NCBI GenBank assembly: GCA_023228995.1
Contig: JALOAD010000025.1
Coordinates: 1-50,129 of the forward strand
Source: Candidatus Muiribacterium halophilum
GTDB taxonomy: Bacteria; Muiribacteriota; Muiribacteriia; Muiribacteriales; Muiribacteriaceae
Direction of reading: 5' to 3'
DNA: 50,129 nt
A program made the position numbers and the translations under genes. The notes beneath the pieces are model-generated. The model did not search any database. It was not told the origin of the DNA and saw only the letters and a program-made list of their open reading frames with translations. Positions 23,645-33,342 of this stretch are shown here, piece by piece (the stretch's first letter is position 1; each line of letters starts with the position of its first letter).

Positions 23645-24268
23645 TTATTGTTTTTTAGCCTTAATAACAACAAATACACCTTCTCCAGAACCAGTTTTAA
23701 TTTCCTGATAGTCATTATCCAAAGAATAAATAGTTTGCTTTCTATCCATTATTTCAAAATTAGCTTTAATCAACCAATCAGATATTTCTTTATAAGAATG
23801 AAAAGTTGCATACTTATAGTTTTTATCTAAATGTTTGTTGTCCTCGTAAATCTTTCCAAGAGGAGTTGATTTATCAAGGAAAGCTATTACAAATACCCCA
23901 TTTTTTACAAGTATTCTATTAACTTCCAAAAATGCTTTAAAAACATCATTTAAATAGCAATCCACAGTAACCATCAAAGCAAGATTATAACATTCATCCG
24001 CAACAGGAAGATTCTCAGCCTTTCCAATTTCTACACAAATACCTCTTTCTATCGCCTTAGAAGCCATTTTTTTAGAAGGTTCTACACCGTTTTTAATACC
24101 TAATTTTGAAGCAAAAATTCCAGTACCAACACCAATCTCTATACCTTTATTAAAATCAGGAAGTAATTGTTTAATTATATTTATTTCATTACTTAACAAT
24201 TTATCATTTTCATTAAACCATTTTTCATATTCTTCAATTTCTGCATCAAAACATTCATTTACTCGCAT
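23645..24268 (-). CDS. Class I SAM-dependent methyltransferase
   Basis: A 207-residue Rossmann methyltransferase of the Methyltransf_11 type. Motif I is GIEIGVGTGIFASKLG near residue 40, followed by GVEPSKKM (acidic tip), ADECYNLALMVTVDCYL (motif IV region) and VLVKNGVFVIAFLDK (post-motif). The substrate is not predictable; small molecules are likely. Its stop sits inside a REP-like end. A GAGGAATAT-type ribosome site precedes the ATG. Confidence 0.85.
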   Translation of the reverse strand: MRVNECFDAEIEEYEKWFNENDKLLSNEINIIKQLLPDFNKGIEIGVGTGIFASKLGIKNGVEPSKKMASKAIERGICVEIGKAENLPVADECYNLALMVTVDCYLNDVFKAFLEVNRILVKNGVFVIAFLDKSTPLGKIYEDNKHLDKNYKYATFHSYKEISDWLIKANFEIMDRKQTIYSLDNDYQEIKTGSGEGVFVVIKAKKQ

Positions 24269-24319
24269 AATATATTCCTCATAATCAATTATTTTATATT
24301 ATTTATTTAAATAATAATA

Positions 24320-25519
24320 TCATAAATTTTCTAATAAAAAATCAATAATATTTTTGTGTATAACTCCATTTCTAGAAAAATCAACTTTATCCATAGACAA
24401 AACATATTTTGGATAATTATCTTTTATAGACTCATAAGCTCCGAATTCTCTTTTAATAACTTTTTCATCTGCAAGTAAATATGCGACCTGATAATATATT
24501 CTATACTCACCATTCATTACAATAAAATCAACTTCACCTTTTGAAGTTTTTCCTACATAAACATCATAACCTCTATGTATTAATTCATTGAAAATAATAT
24601 TTTGAATCATAGCACCAATATCTGTCTTATAACCTGTATTATTTATTTTAGCAAATCCAGGATCTGTTAGATAATATTTATCAGATCTTGTAAGAATTTT
24701 TTTCCCTTGTATATCATATCTTACAGCTTTATTTAATATAAGTGACGAAGTTATATATTCCAAATAATTGTAAATAGTTTCTAACGAAATGCTTCTATTA
24801 GCACTTTTAAAAAATTTAGATATGGATTTTGCAGAAAAGATCTGAGATGTATTTAAAACAAGATATTCAATAATCTTATTTAATATATTAATATCTTTCA
24901 TATTACTTCTCTGTATAATATCTCTCAATACAATTGAATTATAAAGATCTCTCAAATAAACCTTAGTCATTTCCTCACTCTGCATCATAAATCGCTGAGG
25001 CATACCACCATAATTAAGATATTCTATAAAATCATCATGCTGAACAGAATCTTTACTTATACTTTTTATCCTACACATCTCGCTAAAAGAAAACGGCATT
25101 ATTCTAAAACTTACATACCTTCCAGATAAATGAGTCGCCAATTCTCCTGAAAGCAATTTACCATTAGAACCAGTTATAAAAATACTACAATCAATAGTTG
25201 CTTTGAAAGAATTAATCGCTTTCTCAAAATTTTCAACATTCTGTATCTCATCAAACAAAAAATAATATTTGTAATTGCCACTAACTCTTTCTTTGATAAA
25301 ATTATGTAAATCCATTTCATTTTTTATAAAAGAATAGTCAAGATCTTCAAAATTCACATAAATAATATTGCAATTGTCAACATTATTTCCTTTCAATTCA
25401 GAGATTATTTGCCTTAAAATAACAGATTTGCCTGAACGTCTAACACCTATAAGAACTTTAATAAGGTCGGAATTATAGAAAGGTCTTATTTTTTTTAAAT
25501 AATGTTCTCTTATATACAT
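24320..25519 (-). CDS. AAA ATPase of the DUF4143 family
   Basis: A 399-residue ATPase of the AAA_14/DUF4143 kind, common in Bacteroidetes, spirochaetes and anaerobes. Walker A GVRRSGKS is at residues 25-32, Walker B YYFLFDEIQN near 90, and sensor ITGSNGKLLSGELATHLSGRY near 120. The C-terminal DUF4143 part ends in a nuclease-like GEVDFIVMNGEYRIYYQVAY. The start at 25519 has GGGGGA 5 bases upstream. These proteins are suspected of acting in defence or toxin-antitoxin-like roles but have no proven function. Promoter and palindromic operator lie just upstream. Confidence 0.85.
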   Translation of the reverse strand: MYIREHYLKKIRPFYNSDLIKVLIGVRRSGKSVILRQIISELKGNNVDNCNIIYVNFEDLDYSFIKNEMDLHNFIKERVSGNYKYYFLFDEIQNVENFEKAINSFKATIDCSIFITGSNGKLLSGELATHLSGRYVSFRIMPFSFSEMCRIKSISKDSVQHDDFIEYLNYGGMPQRFMMQSEEMTKVYLRDLYNSIVLRDIIQRSNMKDINILNKIIEYLVLNTSQIFSAKSISKFFKSANRSISLETIYNYLEYITSSLILNKAVRYDIQGKKILTRSDKYYLTDPGFAKINNTGYKTDIGAMIQNIIFNELIHRGYDVYVGKTSKGEVDFIVMNGEYRIYYQVAYLLADEKVIKREFGAYESIKDNYPKYVLSMDKVDFSRNGVIHKNIIDFLLENL

Positions 25520-25544
25520 AACATCCCCCATTCCATCTTATTCT

Positions 25545-25572
25545 ATTATAACATAATATTTACTCTTTTCAA
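25545..25572 (-). promoter_or_regulatory. Promoter of the DUF4143 ATPase gene
   Basis: Minus strand TTGAAA (25572-25567), 16-base spacer, TATAAT (25550-25545), about 25 bases before the ATG. Confidence 0.6.
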
Positions 25573-25579
25573 GCTTTTG

Positions 25580-25595
25580 TTTCGTTGCAACGAAA
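25580..25595. promoter_or_regulatory. Perfect 16-bp palindrome TTTCGTTGCAACGAAA upstream of the -35 box
   Basis: TTTCGTTG followed by its exact complement CAACGAAA. It lies 7 bases upstream of the -35 element, in the place of an operator. The two flanking sides also carry the partly repeated string GACTTTATATTGACTTTTA. The regulator is unknown. Confidence 0.6.
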
Positions 25596-25624
25596 TAATT
25601 GACTTTATATTGACTTTTATTTAT

Positions 25625-26836
25625 TTAATCAGAGAACTCAATTGAGTAGTTTAAAATACATATTGTTTCAAAATGATATGTTTGTGGAAACATGTCAAAT
25701 ATTGCTAGTTTTTTGATTTTATAGCTTTCTTTTAGTGTTTCAATATCTCTTTTAAGTGTACTTGGATCACAGCTTATATATACTACATTTTGAGGTTTAG
25801 TTGATAATATGCCATTTATTACTTCTCTAGAACATCCTTTTCTTGGCGGATCTATTATTATTGTATCTGCATATTGAGTTTTTTCAATAAAATTTTTAAC
25901 ATTTCCTGTGTAAAATTCTAAATTTGTGAAATTATTTTCTTTTTTAATTATATTTGCACTTTCAATATTAGAGCTTTCAATATCTACTCCAATTATTTTT
26001 TCAAAATTATTTCTTAATGCTATTGAAAATATTCCAGTTCCACAATATGCATCAAATAATGCTTTTCCTCTTACATTTTTTTTAAGAAAATCTAATATTT
26101 TTAATAAAATTCCGGTATTTACTTGGAAAAAACTGCTTGGAAATACAGGGAATTTTATATTTTCAATATTCATATTTATATAATCATTTCCGCTAATTTT
26201 TTTATCTGCTAAATATAGCGAATTTACATTTTTCATAAAATAATCATCTATATCCATTTTTTTGCTGGAAGATATCATTATTTCAGAAAGATTTGAAGCT
26301 CTCATAGTTATTTCAGAATTATTTGATATACTATCTTTCATTCCTCTTAAAATACCGTAATATTCATTAATATATTTATCTGCAATCATACATTTATCAA
26401 TATCAACTATATCATTTGTATTAAAAACAGTTAATCCTAGATTATGATTGTTTTTTCTCCATAAAACTTTATTCCTGTAATTAAATGGATTATCTGAAGG
26501 AAAAACTTCAATATCCTTTATATATGAAAAAAATTCTCTAATGTTTTTTTCTTTAATACTTATTTGTTCTTTATAATCTGCGAATTGAAGCTGACATCCA
26601 CCACATTTATAATAATAAGGACATGGTGGTTTTATTCTATTTATTGATGGATTAATTATTTCAATAAGTTTTGCAAAAGCATGATTTTTTTTAGCTTTAG
26701 TAATTTCAACTTTTACAAACTCACCTTCAAGAACATCAGGAATAAAAATAACAAAATTATCCTTTCTTGCAAGTCCATTACCACCAAAAACTACTTTTTC
26801 TATAAGAACATCATAAATATTACCTTTTTCAATCAT
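25625..26836 (-). CDS. rlmD: 23S rRNA (uracil-C5)-methyltransferase, RlmD/RumA family
   Basis: A 403-residue rRNA methyltransferase. An N-terminal TRAM domain (1-60) binds RNA; the iron-sulfur cysteines appear in PPCPYYYKCGGCQLQ near 75-90 and a further Cys in DIDKCMIAD. The SAM domain has FDAYCGTGIFSIAL near 265, and the catalytic block is IIDPPRKGCSREVI near 335, followed by YISCDPSTLKRDI. It would modify U1939 of 23S rRNA by E. coli numbering, although RlmC- or RlmCD-type specificity cannot be excluded. The gene is monocistronic or heads the DUF4143 ATPase. Confidence 0.92.
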   Translation of the reverse strand: MIEKGNIYDVLIEKVVFGGNGLARKDNFVIFIPDVLEGEFVKVEITKAKKNHAFAKLIEIINPSINRIKPPCPYYYKCGGCQLQFADYKEQISIKEKNIREFFSYIKDIEVFPSDNPFNYRNKVLWRKNNHNLGLTVFNTNDIVDIDKCMIADKYINEYYGILRGMKDSISNNSEITMRASNLSEIMISSSKKMDIDDYFMKNVNSLYLADKKISGNDYINMNIENIKFPVFPSSFFQVNTGILLKILDFLKKNVRGKALFDAYCGTGIFSIALRNNFEKIIGVDIESSNIESANIIKKENNFTNLEFYTGNVKNFIEKTQYADTIIIDPPRKGCSREVINGILSTKPQNVVYISCDPSTLKRDIETLKESYKIKKLAIFDMFPQTYHFETICILNYSIEFSD

Positions 26837-26983
26837 ACTTTCTCCAAAATTAAAACTTTATATAATAATGATATTACCATAAAATGATGGTATAATGAAA
26901 TGATTTATCATTAAATGATTTATTTTGAAATATCACATTTAAAATCCATAAAATAATGAATTATAACTTCTAGGTCATATTTT

Positions 26984-29221
26984 TTAATTTTCAGGTTTAA
27001 ATCCTTTTAATCTCAAAGCATTTAAAACAACTGACACAGAACTTAATGACATTGCTGCTGCTGCAATCATTGGATTCAATCTTGGTCCCCCAAACACATA
27101 TAATAAACCTGCCGCTATAGGTATACCTGCTGCATTATATGCAAATGCCCAAAATAAATTTTGTTTTATATTTCTTATTGTTGCTTTACTTAATTGTATT
27201 GCTGTTACTACATCCATTAAATCATTTTTCATCAAAACTATATCTGCTGATTCCATAGCAACATCCGTCCCAGAACCTATAGCTATTCCTACATCTGCCT
27301 GGGCTAATGCCGGTGCATCATTTATACCATCTCCTACCATTGCTACTTTTTTGCCTTGTTCTTGTAATTTTTTAACTTCATTAGCTTTATCCTCTGGTAA
27401 TACCTCAGCTAAGACAATATCTATACCAACCTGCTTTGCTATAGCATCTGCTGTAATTTTATTATCACCAGTTATCATAGCTACTTCTATACCCATATCA
27501 TGTAGTTTTGTAATTGCTCTTTCACTACTTTCTTTAACTGTATCTGCAACTACTATTATTCCTGCTAACTTATTATCTATTGTTATAAACATTGGAGTTT
27601 TACCTTCATTAGCAAATTTATGCGATTCTTTTTGAAGAGTTATTTCTATTTTTCTATCATTCATTAATTTTTTATTACCCAACAATATATCTTTATTATC
27701 TATTTTCACTTCTATACCATGTCCTGGAATCGCTTTAAAATCATCTACTTTTTTAAATTCTAATTTTTTTTCTTCTAAACTTTTTACAATAGCTTCTCCC
27801 AAAGGATGTTCAGACCCTTTCTCAGCCGAACCGGCTAATTGCAATAATTCATCTTCAGAAATTTCATCTATTGATACTATATCAGTCACCTTTGGTTTGC
27901 CTTCAGTTATTGTTCCTGTTTTGTCAAAAACTATTATCTCAATCTTATGAGCAGTTTCAAGAGGAACTCCACCTTTAATTAAAACTCCATATTCTGCTCC
28001 TTTACCAGTTCCAACCATTATAGCAGTAGGAGTTGCTAGACCTAATGCACAAGGACAAGCTATTACTAAAACTGTAATAAATATTGTAAGTGAAAACACA
28101 GATGATGCTCCAGAAATATACCACACTATACCTGATAATGTTGCAATTACAATAACTGCCGGCACAAAATAACCTGATATAACATCAGCCATTTTAGCAA
28201 TTGGAGCTTTTGATCCTTGGGCATCTTCAACAAGTTTTATAATCTGAGCTAATGTTGTATCTTTACCAACTTTTGTAGCTTTAAATTTAACTACACCATT
28301 TTTATTTATCCCAGCACCTGTCAACTTATCACCAACCTTTTTTTCCACTGGAATACTTTCCCCTGTTAACATTGAGTCATCAACAGAAGTATAACCTTCT
28401 ATAACAATTCCATCTACTGGAATCTTTTCTCCTGGTTTAACAAGTATAATATCTCCAACCTCAACTTCTTCTATAGGTATTGTTACTTCCTTGTCTTCTT
28501 GAATAACTGTTGCAGTTTTTGCCTGTAAATTCATCAATTCTTTAATAGCTGCTGATGTTTTTCCTTTTGAAACAGACTCAAGATATTTACCTAAAAGTAT
28601 TAATGTAATTATAACTCCTGCAGTTTCAAAGTATAATTCATTTGCAAAAATTATATCTCCATTAGCAATTTTAATTAAAGCAAATATTCCATATATAACA
28701 GCCGAAGAAGTTCCAATTGCTATAAGAGAATCCATATTAGGACTACCTCTAAATAAAGTCCTAAATCCAACAGTATAAAATTTATACCCTGAGATAATAA
28801 CTGGTATTGTAAGTAATAATTGTGTTAATCCAAAATTAAAAGGATTAGACTCTGGATTTATTATATTTAATATTGGTAATCCAAGCATATGTCCCATCGC
28901 TACATACAATAATGGAATAGAAAAGACTGCTGATACTATGAATTTTTTCTCTAATGTTTTAATATCTTTTTGTCTTCTTTCTTTTTCATTATCTAACTGA
29001 CCTTCTGACTGAATTTCTAACAACTCATAACCTGCATTTTTAACAGTATTTTTTATATCATCAAGATTTATAACATTTTGATTGTATTCTACACTTAATT
29101 TTTCAGTTGCAAAATTAACATTTGCACTTTTTACACCATTAAGCTTTTTTACTGATTTTTCAATTGTCTTAGCACAAGAAGAACAGGTCATTCCTACAAT
29201 ATTTAAAGTATTTGATTTCAT
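26984..29221 (-). CDS. copA: Copper-exporting P1B-type ATPase CopA
   Basis: A 745-residue Cu(I) exporter. One N-terminal heavy-metal domain has GMTCSSC at residues 10-16. The membrane CPC motif is in [15 protein letters not shown], the phosphorylated aspartate in [11 protein letters not shown], the HP dipeptide in [10 protein letters not shown], and the hinge in [14 protein letters not shown]. The TM7 YN and TM8 MSxSS residues ([11 protein letters not shown]) mark the Cu(I)-specific P1B-1 class. Its ribosome site is duplicated: the 10-mer CCAAAGGAGA occurs twice in tandem (29226-29245). A pair of REP-like arms sits in its promoter region. Confidence 0.95.
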   Translation of the reverse strand: MKSNTLNIVGMTCSSCAKTIEKSVKKLNGVKSANVNFATEKLSVEYNQNVINLDDIKNTVKNAGYELLEIQSEGQLDNEKERRQKDIKTLEKKFIVSAVFSIPLLYVAMGHMLGLPILNIINPESNPFNFGLTQLLLTIPVIISGYKFYTVGFRTLFRGSPNMDSLIAIGTSSAVIYGIFALIKIANGDIIFANELYFETAGVIITLILLGKYLESVSKGKTSAAIKELMNLQAKTATVIQEDKEVTIPIEEVEVGDIILVKPGEKIPVDGIVIEGYTSVDDSMLTGESIPVEKKVGDKLTGAGINKNGVVKFKATKVGKDTTLAQIIKLVEDAQGSKAPIAKMADVISGYFVPAVIVIATLSGIVWYISGASSVFSLTIFITVLVIACPCALGLATPTAIMVGTGKGAEYGVLIKGGVPLETAHKIEIIVFDKTGTITEGKPKVTDIVSIDEISEDELLQLAGSAEKGSEHPLGEAIVKSLEEKKLEFKKVDDFKAIPGHGIEVKIDNKDILLGNKKLMNDRKIEITLQKESHKFANEGKTPMFITIDNKLAGIIVVADTVKESSERAITKLHDMGIEVAMITGDNKITADAIAKQVGIDIVLAEVLPEDKANEVKKLQEQGKKVAMVGDGINDAPALAQADVGIAIGSGTDVAMESADIVLMKNDLMDVVTAIQLSKATIRNIKQNLFWAFAYNAAGIPIAAGLLYVFGGPRLNPMIAAAAMSLSSVSVVLNALRLKGFKPEN

Positions 29222-29241
29222 ATACTCTCCTTTGGTCTCCT

Positions 29242-29425
29242 TTGGTGTCGGACCTTAATTTTTGACATTTAAGATAACAAATCATTATTTTATAACAACT
29301 GTAGATATTTAGAACTACTTTTTTTTAATTTTACACTTGTTTTATGTTTTTTACAAAAAAGTATAATTAATCTGTATTTTTTTAATTTTTAATAATAATT
29401 GTCAAAAATTAAGGTCCGACACCAA
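29242..29425. mobile_element. REP-like inverted pair (BIME-like) in the copA upstream region
   Basis: Two 26-base arms, TTGGTGTCGGACCTTAATTT...TTGACA at 29242-29267 and its exact complement at 29400-29425, enclose about 130 bases of A/T-rich sequence with no gene. The same end sequence occurs at 23302 and 23435. Arms of this type with a RAYT gene elsewhere are the hallmark of REP/BIME elements; the RAYT-like gene here (11799-12590) may or may not be the partner. Confidence 0.7.
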
Positions 29426-29462
29426 TGTTTTATTAAAATTAGATTTATGATATTATTTTTTT

Positions 29463-30113
29463 ATGAATGGTATATTGAATAAAAATTATATTGATAAAAG
29501 AAAAAAATTTTCTACTTTTAAAACTCGTATGATTAGACGGGGTTTTGAAGTTAGTTCTATTATTAATAAATTTATTAATAATGATAATATTGATATTCTT
29601 GATCTTGGTTGTGCTGATGGGAATATGAAATTTATTCTTGAGAAATATTGTTATAATAAGATTAATTATACTGGTGTTGAATATAATTATAGTATGATTT
29701 CGTCTGCTAGACAGGATATTATTTGTGCTGATATTGAAAAATTACCTATTAATCCTCAAAAAAAATTTGATGTAATTAATCTTTCTGCTGTTTTAGAACA
29801 TATTGAGGATAAAGTAAATCTTATTAATTCTTTATGTGAATTTATTGATAAAGATGGAATTATTGTTATTACTATGCCTGATCCTTTTTTTGAACAAATT
29901 GCTGAAAAACTTGGTAATATTGCTGAAACTGGTTATCATTCTCCATTAAAACTTAGACAAATGCTCAAAATAACTGACTATACAAAAGCTTATGTTTTAT
30001 ATTACAAAAAATTCATGCTTAGTCCTTATGGTTTTATATTTGAAAGTAAGATTGAAAGATTTTACCCTGATTTTTTAAAACTTAATCAATTATTTGTCCT
30101 TAAAAAAAGATAA
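29463..30113 (+). CDS. SAM-dependent methyltransferase
   Basis: A 216-residue methyltransferase. Motif I is ILDLGCADGNMKFILEKY near 45, the acidic tip is YTGVEYNYSMI, and DVINLSAVLEHIEDKVNLI near 105 is motif IV of the Methyltransf_11/23 type, followed by DKDGIIVITMPDP. The C-terminal part is variable. There is no ribosome binding site; TATTAT lies six bases before the ATG, so the transcript may be leaderless. Substrate unknown. It ends on a bidirectional terminator shared with the convergent GLUG gene. Confidence 0.8.
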   Translation: MNGILNKNYIDKRKKFSTFKTRMIRRGFEVSSIINKFINNDNIDILDLGCADGNMKFILEKYCYNKINYTGVEYNYSMISSARQDIICADIEKLPINPQKKFDVINLSAVLEHIEDKVNLINSLCEFIDKDGIIVITMPDPFFEQIAEKLGNIAETGYHSPLKLRQMLKITDYTKAYVLYYKKFMLSPYGFIFESKIERFYPDFLKLNQLFVLKKR

Positions 30114-30116
30114 AAA

Positions 30117-30142
30117 AAGAGGCAGAATTTTCTGCCCCTTTT
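30117..30142. terminator. Bidirectional rho-independent terminator
   Basis: Stem GGCAGAA-tt-TTCTGCC (30121-30136) with A-rich left and T-rich right flanks, so it can end both the rightward methyltransferase and the leftward GLUG lipoprotein gene. Confidence 0.85.
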
Positions 30143-30169
30143 ATTAAAAGAATTTAAAAAATTCTCAAA

Positions 30170-33118
30170 TTATTTTAAAGTTGGATAAGATCCATCTACT
30201 AAACTCCATATTGCAGTATCCCATCCAGTAAAAGTAGTAGCAGTTTGCATTTGGAGAGTAGTTTTACCTGTTGCTCCAACAGATGAACTTTGTTCTAAAC
30301 TATATATCCCATTTGTTTGACCTGAAGCTGTTGTATCCCAAAAACAACCTGAGACTTCAGCTCCTACTGTTGTATTATTATAGCCAGCAAAGCCAAAAAC
30401 AAGATTATTTACATGTGCTGTTGTAATATTACCAGTAGAATAGGAATTTGTTATTTTTCCTGCTGTAAAATTATATCCAGCTAATCCACCAACTTTTACT
30501 GAAGACTCATTGACCGGCGTGCTACCTCCCGTCAATGCATGAACATCACCAGTTGCATAACAATTGCTAATTATACCATCAGCATTTGTACCAACAAGTC
30601 CACCTACATTCGTAATTCCTGTTACATTACCTGCTGCATAAGAACAACTAAGTAATAAATCTTCCCATTCGGTTGTATTATTTGCATTATATCCTATAAG
30701 ACCACCAATATTATTTTGACCACTAATTATAGCTAAAGAATTACAGAAAGTTACAGAAGTACCATCAGCAATTTGACCAATAAATCCTCCTACAATATTT
30801 TCTCCAATAACCTGTCCAAAAGTTGAACAATTTGTAATTATTGATCTTCGCACTTCACTTCCAAGTATTGCAGTATAGTCTTTTCCTGTAATATTGGCAA
30901 TATCTACAGTTAGATTTTTAATTTGAGCTTTATTAGTTAAACTAATTCCATTTAAATACCCAAACAGAGATTGACCATCTGTGGTTGGACGATTTATTGT
31001 AAGATTTGATATTGTAAAGCCATCACCATCATATACACCTGAAAAAGCACTTGCCACAGAAGAAGCTATTGGCATCCAGCCTTCTCCTGCTGCATATGTA
31101 GAAAGATCAATATCAGCTGTTTGAATAAAGTGTTTATCAAGATGATTTCTAACTTTATTAAGCTGTTCTGCTGTTGCTACTTGATATGGATTAGATTCTG
31201 TTCCGCTTCCACCTGCAAAATCACTTATTATATCACCATAAGTTGTAGAAATTCTTTGAGTATCTCCATCAAATAGATTATTTTCATAATTAGCTAAAAC
31301 TGATACTATTACAGTTTGTCCATTTGTAAAAACACTATCTGCATGAACAAATACAAATTCATATTTTGTAGCATATTGTGTTTTGATTATCTTTTTACCT
31401 GCATAATCCTCAAGACTCCAAGTTCCTTCAAGTTTATCCATAGAATTATACAAAGTATTATCATTATAGAAATTTATATATCCTGCTCCTGATATTAAAA
31501 AAGATTTATTATTTAAAAGCTCTGCTGTTAAATTTGTATATAATGAAAAATTATTTAAAATACTAAATTTACCTAATTCAACATGAGTAATTGTATTATT
31601 GTTATCTTCTACCATTAAAATGTCATAATATGTTGTATTATCTTTTAAAAAATATATTTTTCTAGTAAATCCAAGCTTACTAACTGAAACAATACCATTT
31701 TCAAATGTATATCCTTCCATAACCATTATCCCGTCATCATCAGGTGTTGCTACTTCAATATCATTAGATGCAAAATATATTACACTCCAACCGTTATAAA
31801 AAAAATAATCATTAAAAACAGGTGAAGATATATTAAGTGTATCTATAGGTTTTATTGTCATTTCAAGTTTATTATCTTCATAACCTAATTTCCAATAATC
31901 AAGTGTCCAAACATCACCATTAACAGCTTTTTTTTCAAAATAATATATACCATCATTTGCATCTACTTTTAATCTACCAGCAGAAGTAATCTCATAAGCA
32001 AAACCATCTACTTCACTTGTATCTTCTACAAAGCCTACTTTAGTAGAATCAAAAACCATATAATTAAGATCATTCGTTGCATTACCATAATAGTATTGTA
32101 ACCTTTTATTTTCTACATCAGCTTTAGTAAATTTTAAAATTACAGTTTCATAATCTTCTTCATCTACAATTGTCTTAACACTATAAGAACTGCTATCTCC
32201 ACTTAAAAATAATGTTTTATCAGAATCTAAAGCATCAAAGTTAGTAGCACTGCCTAATCCAATATCTGATAAACCCTTGTCAGTTATAATAGCATTTATT
32301 GCAACATTTCCTAAAGTATCTTTATTTTCTAATATATAATTTGCTACACCAATTTTTGTAATAACTGCTTTAATTGCATTAACTTCTGTTGCATCGGATA
32401 ATTTTGTAGGATTATCTTCAATATATCTAACTATTGAATTTGTTGTTTTTAATACAACACTGTTTTTAGCATCAGTAGGCATACCTGTTCTTGTTACTGT
32501 ATCTTTTATTATACCTGCAATAGTAGGTATATAATCTGCAAAATTTCCACCTTCACTATCAAGTACTTTTAATGCTGCCGAACATGCTATAGCTGCTTGA
32601 AGTTTTTCTATACTAGTCAATACAGTACCATTAGGGTCAATATCTTTCATTGGGTTTAAATATATATCTGCTACTGTTATTGTAATTCCATTATTAGTAA
32701 ATAAAGTTGCTATTGAAGAAGGTGAATTTCCTTTTGCAATAGCTGTTGTAAGCGGACTTGCTATATATTTACCTTCATCAAGAGTAGGATTTGTCTCGAC
32801 AAATCTTTCAAGAAGAGGTCCTGTATATGCTTCACCAAGATGAGTTCCTCTTTTGGTCATTTTAATAGTACTTCCTTCAGAAACAGCATTATTAAATGTA
32901 AATTGCCCATTTAAATCTGTTAATGAAGATTTTTGAACTAATTCGCCACTAGAATTATATTCTGCAAATTCTGCTCCAATAATATATGGATCAACTGCAA
33001 TACCATAACTAGTGGTAAGAGGTGGAGCATCATTACTACTACTTCCACAACCTGCAAAAATAAATGAAAACAACATCATAAAAACAATTAAACTAGTAAA
33101 TTTCTTTACTTTTTTCAT
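30170..33118 (-). CDS. Large surface lipoprotein with GLUG repeats
   Basis: A 982-residue lipoprotein. The start at 33118 is preferred: GGAGGGG lies 5 bases upstream and the signal peptide then ends in a lipobox with Cys24 (FAGC) followed by GSSS. A carboxypeptidase-regulatory-like domain opens the mature protein. The middle has no domain I can name. From about residue 640 a SGTESNPYQVATAEQLNKV block and several GLUG motifs (VGGFIGQIADGTSVTFC, IGGLIGYN, VGGLVGTN, VGGLAGYN) form a right-handed helix typical of adhesins and surface-exposed proteins. The C terminus ends in WSLVDGSYPTLK, as in many GLUG proteins. Confidence 0.85.
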   Translation of the reverse strand: MKKVKKFTSLIVFMMLFSFIFAGCGSSSNDAPPLTTSYGIAVDPYIIGAEFAEYNSSGELVQKSSLTDLNGQFTFNNAVSEGSTIKMTKRGTHLGEAYTGPLLERFVETNPTLDEGKYIASPLTTAIAKGNSPSSIATLFTNNGITITVADIYLNPMKDIDPNGTVLTSIEKLQAAIACSAALKVLDSEGGNFADYIPTIAGIIKDTVTRTGMPTDAKNSVVLKTTNSIVRYIEDNPTKLSDATEVNAIKAVITKIGVANYILENKDTLGNVAINAIITDKGLSDIGLGSATNFDALDSDKTLFLSGDSSSYSVKTIVDEEDYETVILKFTKADVENKRLQYYYGNATNDLNYMVFDSTKVGFVEDTSEVDGFAYEITSAGRLKVDANDGIYYFEKKAVNGDVWTLDYWKLGYEDNKLEMTIKPIDTLNISSPVFNDYFFYNGWSVIYFASNDIEVATPDDDGIMVMEGYTFENGIVSVSKLGFTRKIYFLKDNTTYYDILMVEDNNNTITHVELGKFSILNNFSLYTNLTAELLNNKSFLISGAGYINFYNDNTLYNSMDKLEGTWSLEDYAGKKIIKTQYATKYEFVFVHADSVFTNGQTVIVSVLANYENNLFDGDTQRISTTYGDIISDFAGGSGTESNPYQVATAEQLNKVRNHLDKHFIQTADIDLSTYAAGEGWMPIASSVASAFSGVYDGDGFTISNLTINRPTTDGQSLFGYLNGISLTNKAQIKNLTVDIANITGKDYTAILGSEVRRSIITNCSTFGQVIGENIVGGFIGQIADGTSVTFCNSLAIISGQNNIGGLIGYNANNTTEWEDLLLSCSYAAGNVTGITNVGGLVGTNADGIISNCYATGDVHALTGGSTPVNESSVKVGGLAGYNFTAGKITNSYSTGNITTAHVNNLVFGFAGYNNTTVGAEVSGCFWDTTASGQTNGIYSLEQSSSVGATGKTTLQMQTATTFTGWDTAIWSLVDGSYPTLK

Positions 33119-33249
33119 AAAACCCCTCCATAAACTTTTTATTATTTTTATAATATCATAAATTAAATTTATAAACAAAAAATAATCTTTTTAACTTTTA
33201 ATAATATTTTATTACTTTTTATCAATCAAATGTATTATTAGTTTAAGAT

Positions 33250-33342
33250 TAATTGCGAAAGATGTTAATATCTTGAGATTGCCAAAGGCAATTGTAAGCG
33301 ATTGAACAAGCTAACCTAGTTAACCCAGCTAATGCTGTTAGT
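33250..33342. repeat. Palindrome array F, decayed
   Basis: Hairpin ATTGCCaaaGGCAAT, GTAAGC, GATTGaacaagCTAACC, TAGTTAAC, CAGCtaatGCTG, TTAGT. Same hairpin order as arrays B, D and G, with mutations in both arms and linkers. It overlaps the stop codon of the CPBP gene. Confidence 0.65.
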
